Positions 9,501-16,467 of a DNA stretch of 64,000 bases are shown here, piece by piece (the first letter of the stretch is position 1; the number at the start of each line of letters is the position of its first letter). The DNA lies in contig DEVL01000003.1 in NCBI GenBank assembly GCA_002363385.1, positions 971,220-1,035,219 of the forward strand. Direction: 5' to 3'. The DNA is from Stenotrophomonas maltophilia. Lineage in GTDB: Bacteria; Pseudomonadota; Gammaproteobacteria; Xanthomonadales; Xanthomonadaceae. The translations under genes and the position numbers were made by a program. The notes beneath the pieces are model-generated. The model searched no databases. It saw only the letters and a list, made by a program, of their open reading frames with translations, and was not told the origin of the DNA.

Positions 9501-10104
9501 GGAACGGCTGTTCCGGCGTTTCGAGCAGGCCGATGGCGCACGTACTGCCGCGCAGTACGGCGGCAGCGGGCTGGGCCTGGCGATCTGCCGCGAACTGACG
9601 CTGGCGATGCAGGGGCAGATCGGCGTGCGCAGCCAGCTCGGCGTCGGCACGCGCTTCACGGTGACGCTGCCGCTGGCCCTGCAGTCGGGTATGGCGGCCG
9701 AGGTGGTCGGTGCCGAGGGCGAGCGGTGGGTGCTGACGCCCTTGCGGATCCTGCTGGTGGAGGACGATCTGACCGTGGCCGAGGTGGTGCGCGGACTGCT
9801 GTCGGCGCGCGGCCATGAGGTGGTGCACGCCGAGCATGCCCTGTCGGCACTGCGCGAGGTCAGCGAGGCGCTGTTCGACGTGGTGCTGATGGATCTGGAT
9901 CTGCCGGGACTGGGCGGCATCGCGCTGGCCGAACACCTGCGCAGCCAGGGCTTCGAGATGCCGTTGATCGCGGTGACGGCGCGCACGGACCCGGCGATCG
10001 AGGAGCAGGCGCGCGCAGCAGGTTTCAACGGGTTCCTGCGCAAGCCGGTGACCGGCGATCTGCTGGTGGAGGCGATCGCGCGCGTGTTGCACGCTACCCG
10101 GTAG
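6577..10104 (+). CDS. Hybrid sensor histidine kinase with propeller sensor, complete
   Basis: About 1175 aa. GTG 6577 is taken as start because GGGAGAG ends 6 nt upstream and a signal peptide (LLIGLCVLWSTCVSAQ) follows directly. Domains: propeller repeats (about 25-650), Y_Y_Y (about 677-757), membrane helix (about 760-783), HisKA with LGHEVRTPM (His819), HATPase with N-box LLNLLGNAVKFT, DTGPG and GGSGLGL, and a receiver with LLVEDD, Asp1106 (MDLDLPG) and Lys in FLRKP. This member is fully equipped for autophosphorylation and intramolecular transfer to its receiver. There is no DNA-binding domain, so the output partner is not visible. The family normally senses extracellular ligands, often glycans, through a periplasmic propeller; the ligand here cannot be told. 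It lies 91 nt after the second kinase. Confidence 0.93.
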   Translation: MLRVLWPLLIGLCVLWSTCVSAQPVPPTPRQLTVFDGLPSNTVNRMAEDRFGYLWIATNDGLARYDGRNYRIWRAEDGLRDNHVWTVHVDARNQVWIGTENAGLAMMSADRREIRFYDRHSHPEIGSNTIWSLASTPDGAIWFGTYQGGLHRLDRDGTLTRYMPEAGNPRSLPAASVGYLTTTLDGSLWVGTKAGLARWTGQDFDPVPDAQLAPRVINGLTAEPDGSLWISSNAGVTVRRPDGRFEPAPWKVTEGDQILGMMLRDEQGGYWLDTRSGLGRAMNNQYQQVPLYSAVARGQVRPNWTGAYEDREGGIWLASTNGGLWHLLPRWWQFSVLSRLEDDPASLRNAYVLGMGAAADGGVWTVGTHGALDKFDPVSGEIQQHRTWVDGTQWLQSVLEDPRGQVWIGSWDALLRYDPKQDRMQRWDRDAVVDATMEGAIESMALCDGQRLWTSSTSGLQQRDLDGRVLHRVTLGHAGLAATQIAQDIQCGPQDRLWVGTGQGLLHWVPARSRFEPVPGGPAGGVHALAFAADDSVWLSEEGKLSQYRWDSGRLTLQSVIGSSAGYPEVTATGLVVDHQGVVWAANARGLIRVDPVTGSVRPYGVHDGLPSQEFRRRTLTLTPSGRIVGGTPAGVVVFDPEQVKPATRRAPLVIERVEVRRGEKVLDLTHVTPLDIADGDRDLRIVARLLSFADSTSNNYRYRLAGYDPDWVEVGPAGERLFSRLPPGRYRLEVQARSADHIWSRVQVLEFRVQPPWWRSLTGLLLLTSAVLLLLSLFAWLYRRRLQRRHAYQLALQKQELAEQASMAKTRFLANLGHEVRTPMTGVLGMSELLLSSPLNPQQRSYTESIRHAGEHLLHLVNDALDLARIESGRLELQAQPFHLQRLVDDVCTLMAALAEQKGLHFVVDNALPVGTSTVGDELRVRQILLNLLGNAVKFTSHGEVRLIVRGITAERGLHIEVADTGPGISSDQQERLFRRFEQADGARTAAQYGGSGLGLAICRELTLAMQGQIGVRSQLGVGTRFTVTLPLALQSGMAAEVVGAEGERWVLTPLRILLVEDDLTVAEVVRGLLSARGHEVVHAEHALSALREVSEALFDVVLMDLDLPGLGGIALAEHLRSQGFEMPLIAVTARTDPAIEEQARAAGFNGFLRKPVTGDLLVEAIARVLHATR

Positions 10105-10160
10105 CGGCGGTGCATTGGTCCGCTGACCGTGCGTGCGTGCGTGCAGTTACGTAGCCGCCG

Positions 10161-11564
10161 TCATTCGGCGACCTCTTCAACGTCGCGCGGGGAGGGGCGG
10201 GTATCGGGCAGCTGCCAGAAGATCAGCGTGGAGGTCAGGGTGATCGCACCCACGCAGACGAACGTGGCGTGCAATGCGGCCGTGGCCCCGTGCGCGACGT
10301 CGAGGTGGTTGAACGCGGCGAGCAGGCTGCCCGCCGCCGCGGCACCAAACCCGGTGGCGAGCATCATCACCATCGACAGCAGGCTGTTGCCGGCGCTGGC
10401 GAAGTCGCGATCCAGATCGCGCAGGGTGACGGTGTTCATGACGGTGAACTGCAGCGAGTTGACGGCGCCGAACAAGGCCAGCTGGATGACGCGGACCCAC
10501 ACGGGCTGGCCGGGCGTCATGAAGATGAAACTGGCCATCGCCAGGCCGACCAGCACGGTGTTGACCATCAGCACGCGGCGGTAGCCGAAGCGTTCGACGA
10601 GTTTGACCGCATAGCGCTTGGAGACCATGCCGGCGGCGGCGACCGGGATCATCAACAGGCCGGCGTTCATCGGGCTCATGCCCATGCCGACCTGCAGCAG
10701 CAGCGGGATCAGCAGCGGCATGGCGCTGCTGCCGATGCGCGAGAACAGATTGCCGAGGATACCGATGCGGTAACTGGGCACATGGAACAGCGCGAGCGAG
10801 AACAGCGGCGCCGTGGAGTTGGCCGCGTGCAGCCAGTAGCCGACCAGCGCGGCGAGGCCGGCGACGGTCATGAGCATCACCAGCGCATGCGGTGTCGCCA
10901 TGCCGGAGATGCCGTCCAGCGCGAGGGAGAGCACGACCATGCCGAAGGCGAGCATGAGGTAGCCGGCGATGTCGAAGCGGGTGCGGTGTTCGGCATAGTG
11001 ATCCGGCATGATTTTCATGGCGGCGACGTAGCCGATGATGCCGATCGGCAGGTTGATCAGGAACACCCAGTGCCAGGAGGCGACTTCAACCAGCCAGCCA
11101 CCGAGGGTGGGGCCGATGAGCGGGCCGATCAGGGCGGGAATGGCGATGAAGCTCATGGCGCGCAGGAATTCTTCGCGCGAGACCGAGCGCATGACGGCCA
11201 GGCGGCCAACCGGCAGCAGCATGGCCCCGCCGATGCCCTGCAGGACGCGTGCGCCGACAAGCTGGTGCAGCGTCTGGGCGAGGGCGCAGGCGAGCGAGCC
11301 GAGGGTGAACAGGATGATGGCGACGAGGAAGGTGCGTCGGGTGCCGAAGCGGTCGGCGATCCAGCCGGAGGCGGGAATGAAGGTGGCCACGGCGAGGGCG
11401 TAGCTGAAGACGACGGACTGCATCTGCAGGGGGCTTTCGCCGAGGCTGCGGGCCATGGCCGGCAGGGCGGTGTTGACGATGGTGGAGTCCAGCATCTGCA
11501 TGAAGATGGCCAGCGATACGAGCCACAACAGGGGCCGGATCGAGGCGTAGCTGCTGGTGGTCAT
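10161..11564 (-). CDS. mdtD: MdtD-like DHA2-family multidrug/metabolite exporter
   Basis: 467 aa, close to the E. coli MdtD length (about 471). It is an inner-membrane major-facilitator antiporter of the EmrB/QacA (DHA2) group. The N-terminus FMQMLDSTIVNTALPAMA is the group's motif D1; SGWIADRFGTRR is motif A, and GPLIGPTLGGWLVE matches motif C. Many hydrophobic helices span the whole length. MdtD family proteins have been linked to drug and citrate/iron export, but the substrate here is unknown. It stands alone, convergent with the third kinase (56 bp apart). Its upstream region carries a GCCGAA hexamer tract 64-129 bp from the start codon, which may affect promoter spacing. Confidence 0.85.
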   Translation of the reverse strand: MTTSSYASIRPLLWLVSLAIFMQMLDSTIVNTALPAMARSLGESPLQMQSVVFSYALAVATFIPASGWIADRFGTRRTFLVAIILFTLGSLACALAQTLHQLVGARVLQGIGGAMLLPVGRLAVMRSVSREEFLRAMSFIAIPALIGPLIGPTLGGWLVEVASWHWVFLINLPIGIIGYVAAMKIMPDHYAEHRTRFDIAGYLMLAFGMVVLSLALDGISGMATPHALVMLMTVAGLAALVGYWLHAANSTAPLFSLALFHVPSYRIGILGNLFSRIGSSAMPLLIPLLLQVGMGMSPMNAGLLMIPVAAAGMVSKRYAVKLVERFGYRRVLMVNTVLVGLAMASFIFMTPGQPVWVRVIQLALFGAVNSLQFTVMNTVTLRDLDRDFASAGNSLLSMVMMLATGFGAAAAGSLLAAFNHLDVAHGATAALHATFVCVGAITLTSTLIFWQLPDTRPSPRDVEEVAE

Positions 11565-11627
11565 GGTGCGGGGCCTTCGTCAACGAGGGCGATATGATCG
11601 CCGATGTGGGATCAGGATGTGGTCAAA

Positions 11628-11693
11628 GCCGAAGCCGAAGCCGAAGCCGAAGCCGAAGCCGAAGCCGAAGCCGAAGCCGGAGCCGGAGCCGGA
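11628..11693. repeat. Hexanucleotide tandem repeat, 8 x GCCGAA then 3 x GCCGGA
   Basis: Eleven perfect-length hexamer units run without interruption: eight GCCGAA followed by three GCCGGA. The tract lies upstream of the mdtD start (11564, minus strand), where a promoter or operator would be expected. Changes in unit number would alter spacing by 6 bp steps. A plus-strand frame across it would encode Ala-Glu/Ala-Gly repeats, but I do not regard that frame as a gene. Confidence 0.95.
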
Positions 11694-11726
11694 GCATTGG
11701 GCCGGTCGGTTTCGCGGAAAGGGCGC

Positions 11727-11845
11727 GGCACGGGTGGGTTGGCGGGACACGCCGTAAACCCGTCCCTGGGGGCTCATGTCGCGCCATCCATGGCGCTCAT
11801 GGTCCCGCCAACCCACCCGTGCCGCACCCATGACAGTGGGCTGGC
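11727..11845 (-). repeat. Long inverted-repeat element, copy 1 (22-bp perfect arms)
   Basis: Perfect 22-bp arms (left 11727-11748 beginning GGCACGGGTGGG, right 11802-11823) flank a core containing CCATCCATGG and a CCCGTCCCTGG block. A conserved tail, TGACAGTGGGCTGG, follows the right arm (to 11845). Two more copies with the same arms, core words and tail lie at about 56013-56135 and 56493-56620. No coding content is seen. The published name of this family, if any, is not known to me. Confidence 0.85.
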
Positions 11846-11895
11846 TGCCACGGGAAGTGCTGGCAATCACGCGCTCGTCTTGATGGCGCGAGTGG

Positions 11896-11949
11896 ATGTG
11901 ATGCCGGCAATGAATGTGATGCCGGGAAATGAGCGTGATGCCGGCAACT
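11896..11949. repeat. Degenerate 18-19 bp tandem repeat, three units
   Basis: The word GTGATGCCGG recurs at 11898, 11916 and 11935 (periods 18 and 19), each followed by a similar AA(T/A)GA-type spacer. It lies in the mdtD-hemE gap, between the large inverted repeat and a SMAG-like hairpin. No function is apparent. Confidence 0.7.
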
Positions 11950-11955
11950 CCATCG

Positions 11956-11978
11956 GTAGATCCACGCCATGCGTGGAT
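11956..11978 (+). repeat. SMAG-type GTAG hairpin
   Basis: GTAG is followed by a hairpin ATCCACGC-CAT-GCGTGGAT. A 5' GTAG tetranucleotide heading a short palindrome is the hallmark of Stenotrophomonas SMAG (REP-like) elements. Confidence 0.85.
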
Positions 11979-12057
11979 GGCCGCGCACAGCGCGGCAATG
12001 ATCGGCGCCGATCAGCTGCAGACGAGATGCCCGATTCGTATCAAGGGTGGAAACGAG

Positions 12058-12087
12058 CGCACGCGTTCTGGATGCAGAACGCGTGCG
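12058..12087. repeat. Perfect 13-bp stem hairpin downstream of hemE
   Basis: CGCACGCGTTCTG and its exact complement enclose a GATG loop. There is no flanking T-tract on either strand, so it is not a classic rho-independent terminator. It sits about 55 bp beyond the hemE stop codon and could protect the 3' end of the hemE transcript or be a REP-like element lacking GTAG. Confidence 0.8.
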
Positions 12088-12104
12088 TCGTCGGCCAAGC
12101 CAGG

Positions 12105-12129
12105 GTAGTGCCGGCCGCTGGCCGGCTAC
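12105..12129 (+). repeat. SMAG-type GTAG hairpin
   Basis: GTAG then TGCCGGCCGCTGGCCGGC, ending in CTAC, so the tetranucleotide is mirrored. Identical core to the copies at 33934 and 33984. It ends 13 bp before the hemE stop codon. Confidence 0.88.
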
Positions 12130-12142
12130 CTGCCGATGGAGA

Positions 12143-13216
12143 TCAGCGTTGGCTCAAGCGATGTACGGCGTCGACCAGAACCTGCACGTGGTCGGGATTC
12201 ATGTCCGGCGACATGCCGTGGCCGAGGTTGAAGACGTGGCCTTCGCGCGAGCCGCCGTTGCCTTGGGCGTAGCTGTCCAGAACGAGCCCGGCGGCGCGTT
12301 CGATGGCGGCGGGGTTGCCGTAGAGGGTGGTGGGGTCCAGGTTGCCCTGCAGGGCGACGCGGCCACCGGTGCGGGCGACGGCATCGGCGAGGTCCAGGGT
12401 CCAGTCGACGCCGAGGGCGTCGGCGCCGGTGTCGGCCAGGGCGCCGAGGTGCAGGCCGGTGCCTTTGCCGAACAGGATCAGCGGGGTGCGCTCGGCACCT
12501 TCACCGCGTTCGAGTTCCTGGGCGATGCGGGTCAGGTAGCGCAGCGAGAATTCGCGATACATGGTCGGGCTGAGTACGCCGCCCCAGGTGTCGAAGACCT
12601 GCAGTACCTGGGCGCCGGCCGCGCGCTGGGCGGCCAGGTAGGCGATCACCGCGTCGGTGACGACCGAGAGCAGTTGGTGCAGCGCGGCGGGTTCGTTCAG
12701 GGCCATCGCCTTGATGCGGGCGAAGTCCTTGCTGCCGCCGCCTTCGACCATGTAGCAGGCCAGCGTCCACGGGCTGCCGGAGAAGCCGATCAGGGGCACG
12801 CTGCCGTCCAGTTCGCGGCGGATCACGCGGACGGCGTCCATCACGTAGCGCAGTTCGGTTTCCATGTCCGGCACCGCCAGCTTGGCGATGGCGGCCACGT
12901 CGCGGACCGGGTGGCGGAACTTCGGGCCTTCGCCTTCGACGAAGTACAGCTCCAGGCCCATCGCGTCGGGGATGGTGAGGATGTCCGAGAACAGGATGGC
13001 GGCATCCAGGTCGAAGCGGCGCAGCGGCTGCAGGGTGACTTCGCAGGCGATGTCCGGGTTCTTGGCCATGGCCAGGAAGCTGCCGGCCTTGGCGCGGGTG
13101 GCGCGGTACTCGGGCAGGTAACGACCGGCCTGGCGCATCAGCCAGACGGGGGTGCAGTCCACCGGTTCGCGGCGCAGGGCGCGCAGCAGGCGATCATGGC
13201 GGGAGGGGCTGGTCAC
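12143..13216 (-). CDS. hemE: Uroporphyrinogen decarboxylase
   Basis: 357 aa (E. coli HemE 354). It decarboxylates the four acetate side chains of uroporphyrinogen III to give coproporphyrinogen III, in cytosolic heme synthesis. The GTG at 13216 is chosen: it starts VTSPSRHDRLLRALRREPVDCTPVW, gives family length, and AGGAAG lies 5-6 nt upstream. The longer frame to 13309 only adds non-family sequence. The signature MRQAGRYLPEYR (residues 29-40) carries the substrate-binding arginines. GFSGSPWTLACYMVEGGGSKDF and FDTWGGVLSP are further family blocks. The aro genes lie upstream on the same strand, separated by the small WGR gene. Confidence 0.97.
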   Translation of the reverse strand: MTSPSRHDRLLRALRREPVDCTPVWLMRQAGRYLPEYRATRAKAGSFLAMAKNPDIACEVTLQPLRRFDLDAAILFSDILTIPDAMGLELYFVEGEGPKFRHPVRDVAAIAKLAVPDMETELRYVMDAVRVIRRELDGSVPLIGFSGSPWTLACYMVEGGGSKDFARIKAMALNEPAALHQLLSVVTDAVIAYLAAQRAAGAQVLQVFDTWGGVLSPTMYREFSLRYLTRIAQELERGEGAERTPLILFGKGTGLHLGALADTGADALGVDWTLDLADAVARTGGRVALQGNLDPTTLYGNPAAIERAAGLVLDSYAQGNGGSREGHVFNLGHGMSPDMNPDHVQVLVDAVHRLSQR

Positions 13217-13292
13217 GGAACGCTTCCTTGGGATCTGGTGGCGCAAGGCCGAATGGGGTCGTGGCGGTAGGGCGATGGCGGTGGGGGGGCGC

Positions 13293-13544
13293 TCAGGTCG
13301 GCGGATCACCGCTGGTATAGGTCACTTCGTAGCCGCGGTGCAGGTGCGCGTCGCGCGCCTTCTCGAACGCGGCCAGCGCCAGGTCTTCCTCCAGGTACAG
13401 CTCGCGGCGCAGTTGCCCGCGCCCGCCGATCGGGCCGGACTCGAGCAGCAGCTCCCAGCCACCGAACAGGTCCGGTTGCAGGGTGAGTTGGAGATAGCGG
13501 GCCGGATCGGCACCGCGGGGGTGTTGGTGCAGGAAGACGCGCAT
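13293..13544 (-). CDS. Small WGR-domain protein
   Basis: 83 aa starting at ATG 13544 (MRVFLHQHPRGADPARYLQLTLQPDL). The pattern RYLQLTLQPDLFGGWELLLESGPIGGRGQLRRELYLEEDLALAAFEKARDAHLHRGY matches the WGR fold, named for a W-G-R motif (here FGGWELL and GGRGQ). WGR domains occur in PARPs and as stand-alone bacterial proteins of unknown function, possibly nucleic-acid binding. It lies between aroB and hemE on the same strand. No Shine-Dalgarno is visible. A TACAAT hexamer ends 6 nt before the ATG, which would put the transcript start at or near the start codon. Confidence 0.75.
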   Translation of the reverse strand: MRVFLHQHPRGADPARYLQLTLQPDLFGGWELLLESGPIGGRGQLRRELYLEEDLALAAFEKARDAHLHRGYEVTYTSGDPPT

Positions 13545-13614
13545 CACCCGATTGTAGCCGTGAACGCCGGAGGCGGCCGTCGGCGACGGGCAGGTGCGGC
13601 GCAACGTCGCAGGC

Positions 13615-14724
13615 TCAGCCGGCGGCGAGTACGCGCAGCACGTCGGCCTCGTCGACATCGCCGACCACTTCGGCACGGCCGATGCCACGCCACAGCACCA
13701 GACGCAGGCGGCCGGCCACGTTCTTCTTGTCCAGCCGCATCCGGGCCAGCAGGGCTTCGGGCTGCAGGCCCGCCGGAATGGCGACCGGCAGTTCGTAGCG
13801 CAGCAGCAGCTCGCGCAGCTGCCCGGTGTCGGCGTCGTCACTCATGCCCAGCTGGGCCGACAGGCGCGCGGCCAGGACCATGCCGACCGCGACGGCTTCG
13901 CCATGGTTGAGGTTGTCGTTGCCCGGTGCGCCGTAGCCCTGTTCGGTTTCGATCGCGTGGCCGAAGGTGTGGCCCAGGTTGAGCAGGGCGCGCTCGCCTT
14001 TTTCCAGCGGATCGCGCGCGACGATCTCGGCCTTGTGCTCGCAGCTGCGGGCGATGGCCTGGGCCAGCGCGGTGTCATCGCCGGCCAGCAGCGCGGCGTG
14101 TTCGGCCTGCAGCCACTGGAAGAACAACGGGTCGCGGATAGCACCGTACTTGATCACCTCGGCCAGACCGGCCCGCAGCTCGCGTGGCGGCAGGGTACGC
14201 AACGCGGCGGTATCGGCAATGACGGCGCGCGGTGGGTGAAACGCCCCGACCAGGTTCTTGCCTTCGGGAATGTCCACGGCGGTCTTGCCGCCGACCGAGG
14301 AATCGACCATCGCCAGCAGCGAGGTCGGCAATTGCACACAATCCACGCCGCGCATCCAGCAGGCCGCCGCGAAGCCGGCCAGATCACCAGCGACGCCACC
14401 GCCGAGGGCCATCACGCAGGCATCGCGGGTGGCGCCGAGCGCGGCGAGCGCCGTGATCGCATCGCCGAAGTGGGCCAGGGTCTTGGAGGCTTCGCCGGCC
14501 GGCAGCACCAGCTCACCGATCAGCAGGTCCGGGCGCGCGGCCAGCAGCGCCGATGTCACCCCGGCCAGATACAGCGGCGCTACCGAGGAATCGCTGAGCA
14601 GCAGCACATGGCGACCGCGCACATGGCGGGCCAGCAGCTCGCCCTGGCCAAGCAGGCCCGGGCCGATGTGGATGGTGTAGGGGGTGTCGCCGCTGACGGC
14701 AACGGTACGCGGGGCGGGGATCAT
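13615..14724 (-). CDS. aroB: 3-dehydroquinate synthase
   Basis: 369 aa. NAD- and Zn-dependent cyclisation of DAHP to 3-dehydroquinate, second step of the shikimate pathway, in the cytosol. Visible blocks: the nucleotide-binding ALGGGVAGDLAGFAAA, QLPTSLLAMVDSSVGGKTAVD, EVIKYG with the active-site Lys, and LNLGHTFGHAIE with metal-binding His. The start ATG 14724 overlaps the aroK stop by 4 bp (ATGA), so the pair is translationally coupled. Confidence 0.97.
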   Translation of the reverse strand: MIPAPRTVAVSGDTPYTIHIGPGLLGQGELLARHVRGRHVLLLSDSSVAPLYLAGVTSALLAARPDLLIGELVLPAGEASKTLAHFGDAITALAALGATRDACVMALGGGVAGDLAGFAAACWMRGVDCVQLPTSLLAMVDSSVGGKTAVDIPEGKNLVGAFHPPRAVIADTAALRTLPPRELRAGLAEVIKYGAIRDPLFFQWLQAEHAALLAGDDTALAQAIARSCEHKAEIVARDPLEKGERALLNLGHTFGHAIETEQGYGAPGNDNLNHGEAVAVGMVLAARLSAQLGMSDDADTGQLRELLLRYELPVAIPAGLQPEALLARMRLDKKNVAGRLRLVLWRGIGRAEVVGDVDEADVLRVLAAG

Positions 14725-15263
14725 TCAGGTGTTTCCTGTCGCTGCCACTGCGCGGCCAGGCGCAGCACCAACTGCGCGGTGGCCTCGGCGGGCGTGTAGA
14801 GATCGGTATCCAGGGTGAGGTCGGCCAGGCTCTGGTACAGCGGGTCACGGGCGGCGGCCATCTCGTGCAGTACTTGTTCGCGATCCGGTCGCTGCAGCAG
14901 CGGGCGGCCGCGGTCACGGGCCAGCCGCTCCAGCTGGGCCGGCACACTGACCCGCAGGTACACCACGAAACCGCGGCGGGCGATCGCCGCGCGGTTGTCC
15001 GGATCCAGCACCGCGCCACCGCCGGTGGAAATCAGTTGACCGTGGCCATCCAGCAGGGCGTGCAGGACCTGACGCTCATGCTGGCGGAAGCCGGCTTCGC
15101 CGGAGTGTTCGAAGATCGCCGGAATGCTGGCCCCGGTGCTGTCCACGATGGCCTGGTCGGCATCCACGAAGTCCAGCGTGAAGCGCTCGGCCAGCCGGCG
15201 CCCGATGCAGGTTTTGCCGGCGCCCATCGGGCCAATCAGGATGAGGTTTGGAGCGGGATTCAT
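14721..15263 (-). CDS. aroK: Shikimate kinase
   Basis: 180 aa from ATG 15263 (MNPAPNLILIGPMGAGKTCIGRRL); a longer frame to 15347 lacks family similarity. ATP-dependent phosphorylation of shikimate at the 3-hydroxyl. Walker A is GPMGAGKT, the substrate-binding Asp lies in DFVDADQAI, the Walker B-like loop is ISTGGGAVL, and the lid region is RDRGRPLLQRPD. First gene of the aroK-aroB unit. Divergent from the dodecin gene with 95 bp between. Confidence 0.96.
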   Translation of the reverse strand: MNPAPNLILIGPMGAGKTCIGRRLAERFTLDFVDADQAIVDSTGASIPAIFEHSGEAGFRQHERQVLHALLDGHGQLISTGGGAVLDPDNRAAIARRGFVVYLRVSVPAQLERLARDRGRPLLQRPDREQVLHEMAAARDPLYQSLADLTLDTDLYTPAEATAQLVLRLAAQWQRQETPE

Positions 15264-15358
15264 TACCCTCGATCCTAACATCTCCGTGCCATCGCCTTTA
15301 CGCGTCTGCCCCCATGGTGGGTCGGCGCGGACTGTCCCGCGCGCCATCGGAGCGGCCC

Positions 15359-15562
15359 ATGTCCGTCGCCAAAATCATCGAGATCAACGCGTCCTCCACC
15401 ACCAGCGTGGAAGACGCCGTACGCAGTGGCCTGAAGAAGGTGTCCGAGACGGTCAAAGGCATCCAGGGTGCCTGGATCAATGAAACCAAGGTGGTGACCG
15501 ATGGCGAGGGCAATATCACCGAGTGGCGGGTGAACCTGCGGGTGACCTTCCTGGTCAGTTGA
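15359..15562 (+). CDS. Dodecin flavin-storage protein
   Basis: 67 aa, the usual dodecin size. Start ATG 15359 gives MSVAKIIEINASSTTSVEDAVRSGL, with GGAG about 7 nt upstream. Dodecins assemble into hollow 12-mers that bind and sequester riboflavin/FMN. The conserved pattern KIIEINASSTTSVEDA, the Trp (GAWINETK) that stacks on flavin, and the C-terminal EWRVNLRVTFLV strand are all present. Single-gene unit, divergent from aroK and convergent with the next gene (36 bp). Confidence 0.93.
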   Translation: MSVAKIIEINASSTTSVEDAVRSGLKKVSETVKGIQGAWINETKVVTDGEGNITEWRVNLRVTFLVS

Positions 15563-15598
15563 GCCCCAGGGGGCTAGCGGCCGGTCGAACGCCTGCGA

Positions 15599-16426
15599 TC
15601 AGCGGGTTGCGATGATCCGGCGCTGCTCGTCCAGTGCGATGACCGTGTCTGCCAGCGCGGGCAGGGTACGCAGCGCCTGGCGGCTGACCCGCTCGTAGTA
15701 CTGCACAAAACGCTCCAACTGGGAGCGACTCATACTGCTGCGGTCAGGCTGGGCTGCCTGCAGGTTCTGCTCCTGCTGCCAGCGCCAACGCGGGATCACC
15801 GAAAAATCGGGCGGCTGCAGGAACCAGAGCCGGTCGCAGCGCTGCCACAGCGCGGGGTAGTCGGTGGCAAGGGCGTGGTTGCACCAGTGGCGCCAGCGGC
15901 CGTCCGCATCGGCCTCGCGCTCCAGCGCGTTGAGCGGTGAGTCCAGATCGGTTTCGTCCTGCGCCGGGGTTCCGAGGAACCAGCCTTCGAACACCAGCAG
16001 GTCGAGTGGCCCTTCGATGCGCGGCCAGTCCTTTTCGGGCAGGCGCTCGTCGGCGAGTTTGTCGAAGCGGGGCAGGGCGGCCTGGCCGCTGGCCGCAACG
16101 GCGTCCAAGGTGGCATGGGCCAACGCCAGGTCATGGGTGCCCGGCGGGCCGCGGGTGAGCAGTAGTGGGTGGACCTGCCGGGCCAGACGCTGGCGCTGGG
16201 CGCGGGTGAAGTAGACATCGTCGATGGAGAGCATGGCCGCACGCAGGCCGCGCGTTTCCGCCAACGCGACCACCTGGGCGGCCAGCGTCGATTTGCCGCT
16301 CCCCTGTAGGCCGCTGATCGCCAATACTGGGAGGGCCGCACCGCAGTTCATTGCGTCGTCCAGCGCCTGCGCAACCAGTGCATCCGGAAAACCTTTGATC
16401 GGGGGCATGTACGCAGGTGCAGGCAT
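15599..16426 (-). CDS. P-loop kinase of the D-glycerate 3-kinase (Tda10/GlyK) type
   Basis: 275 aa. Walker A ISGLQGSGKSTLAAQV (about residues 37-52), LSIDDVYFTRAQRQRLA, HPLLLTRGPPGTHDLAL and VFEGWFLG are the blocks of the plant-type glycerate-kinase / yeast Tda10 family, related to phosphoribulokinase and uridine kinase. The expected reaction is ATP + D-glycerate to 3-phosphoglycerate, but substrate specificity cannot be read from sequence. The start codon is only 41 bp from that of pdxH on the other strand, so both promoters must overlap or lie inside the neighbouring gene. Confidence 0.82.
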   Translation of the reverse strand: MPAPAYMPPIKGFPDALVAQALDDAMNCGAALPVLAISGLQGSGKSTLAAQVVALAETRGLRAAMLSIDDVYFTRAQRQRLARQVHPLLLTRGPPGTHDLALAHATLDAVAASGQAALPRFDKLADERLPEKDWPRIEGPLDLLVFEGWFLGTPAQDETDLDSPLNALEREADADGRWRHWCNHALATDYPALWQRCDRLWFLQPPDFSVIPRWRWQQEQNLQAAQPDRSSMSRSQLERFVQYYERVSRQALRTLPALADTVIALDEQRRIIATR

Positions 16427-16467
16427 GCAGCGACAATAAACCCAAACCGCGTGACAAGAAAACCGCC

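Noticed and set aside
10269..11597. Plus-strand frame opposite mdtD
   Set aside because: Low-complexity Gly/Asp/Gln/His translation and no initiation signals; mdtD on the minus strand is clear.
11604..12272. Plus-strand frame beginning with an Ala-Glu repeat across the hexamer tract
   Set aside because: It runs through the inverted repeat, tandem repeat and SMAG hairpins and into antisense of hemE; no ribosome site and no plausible domain.
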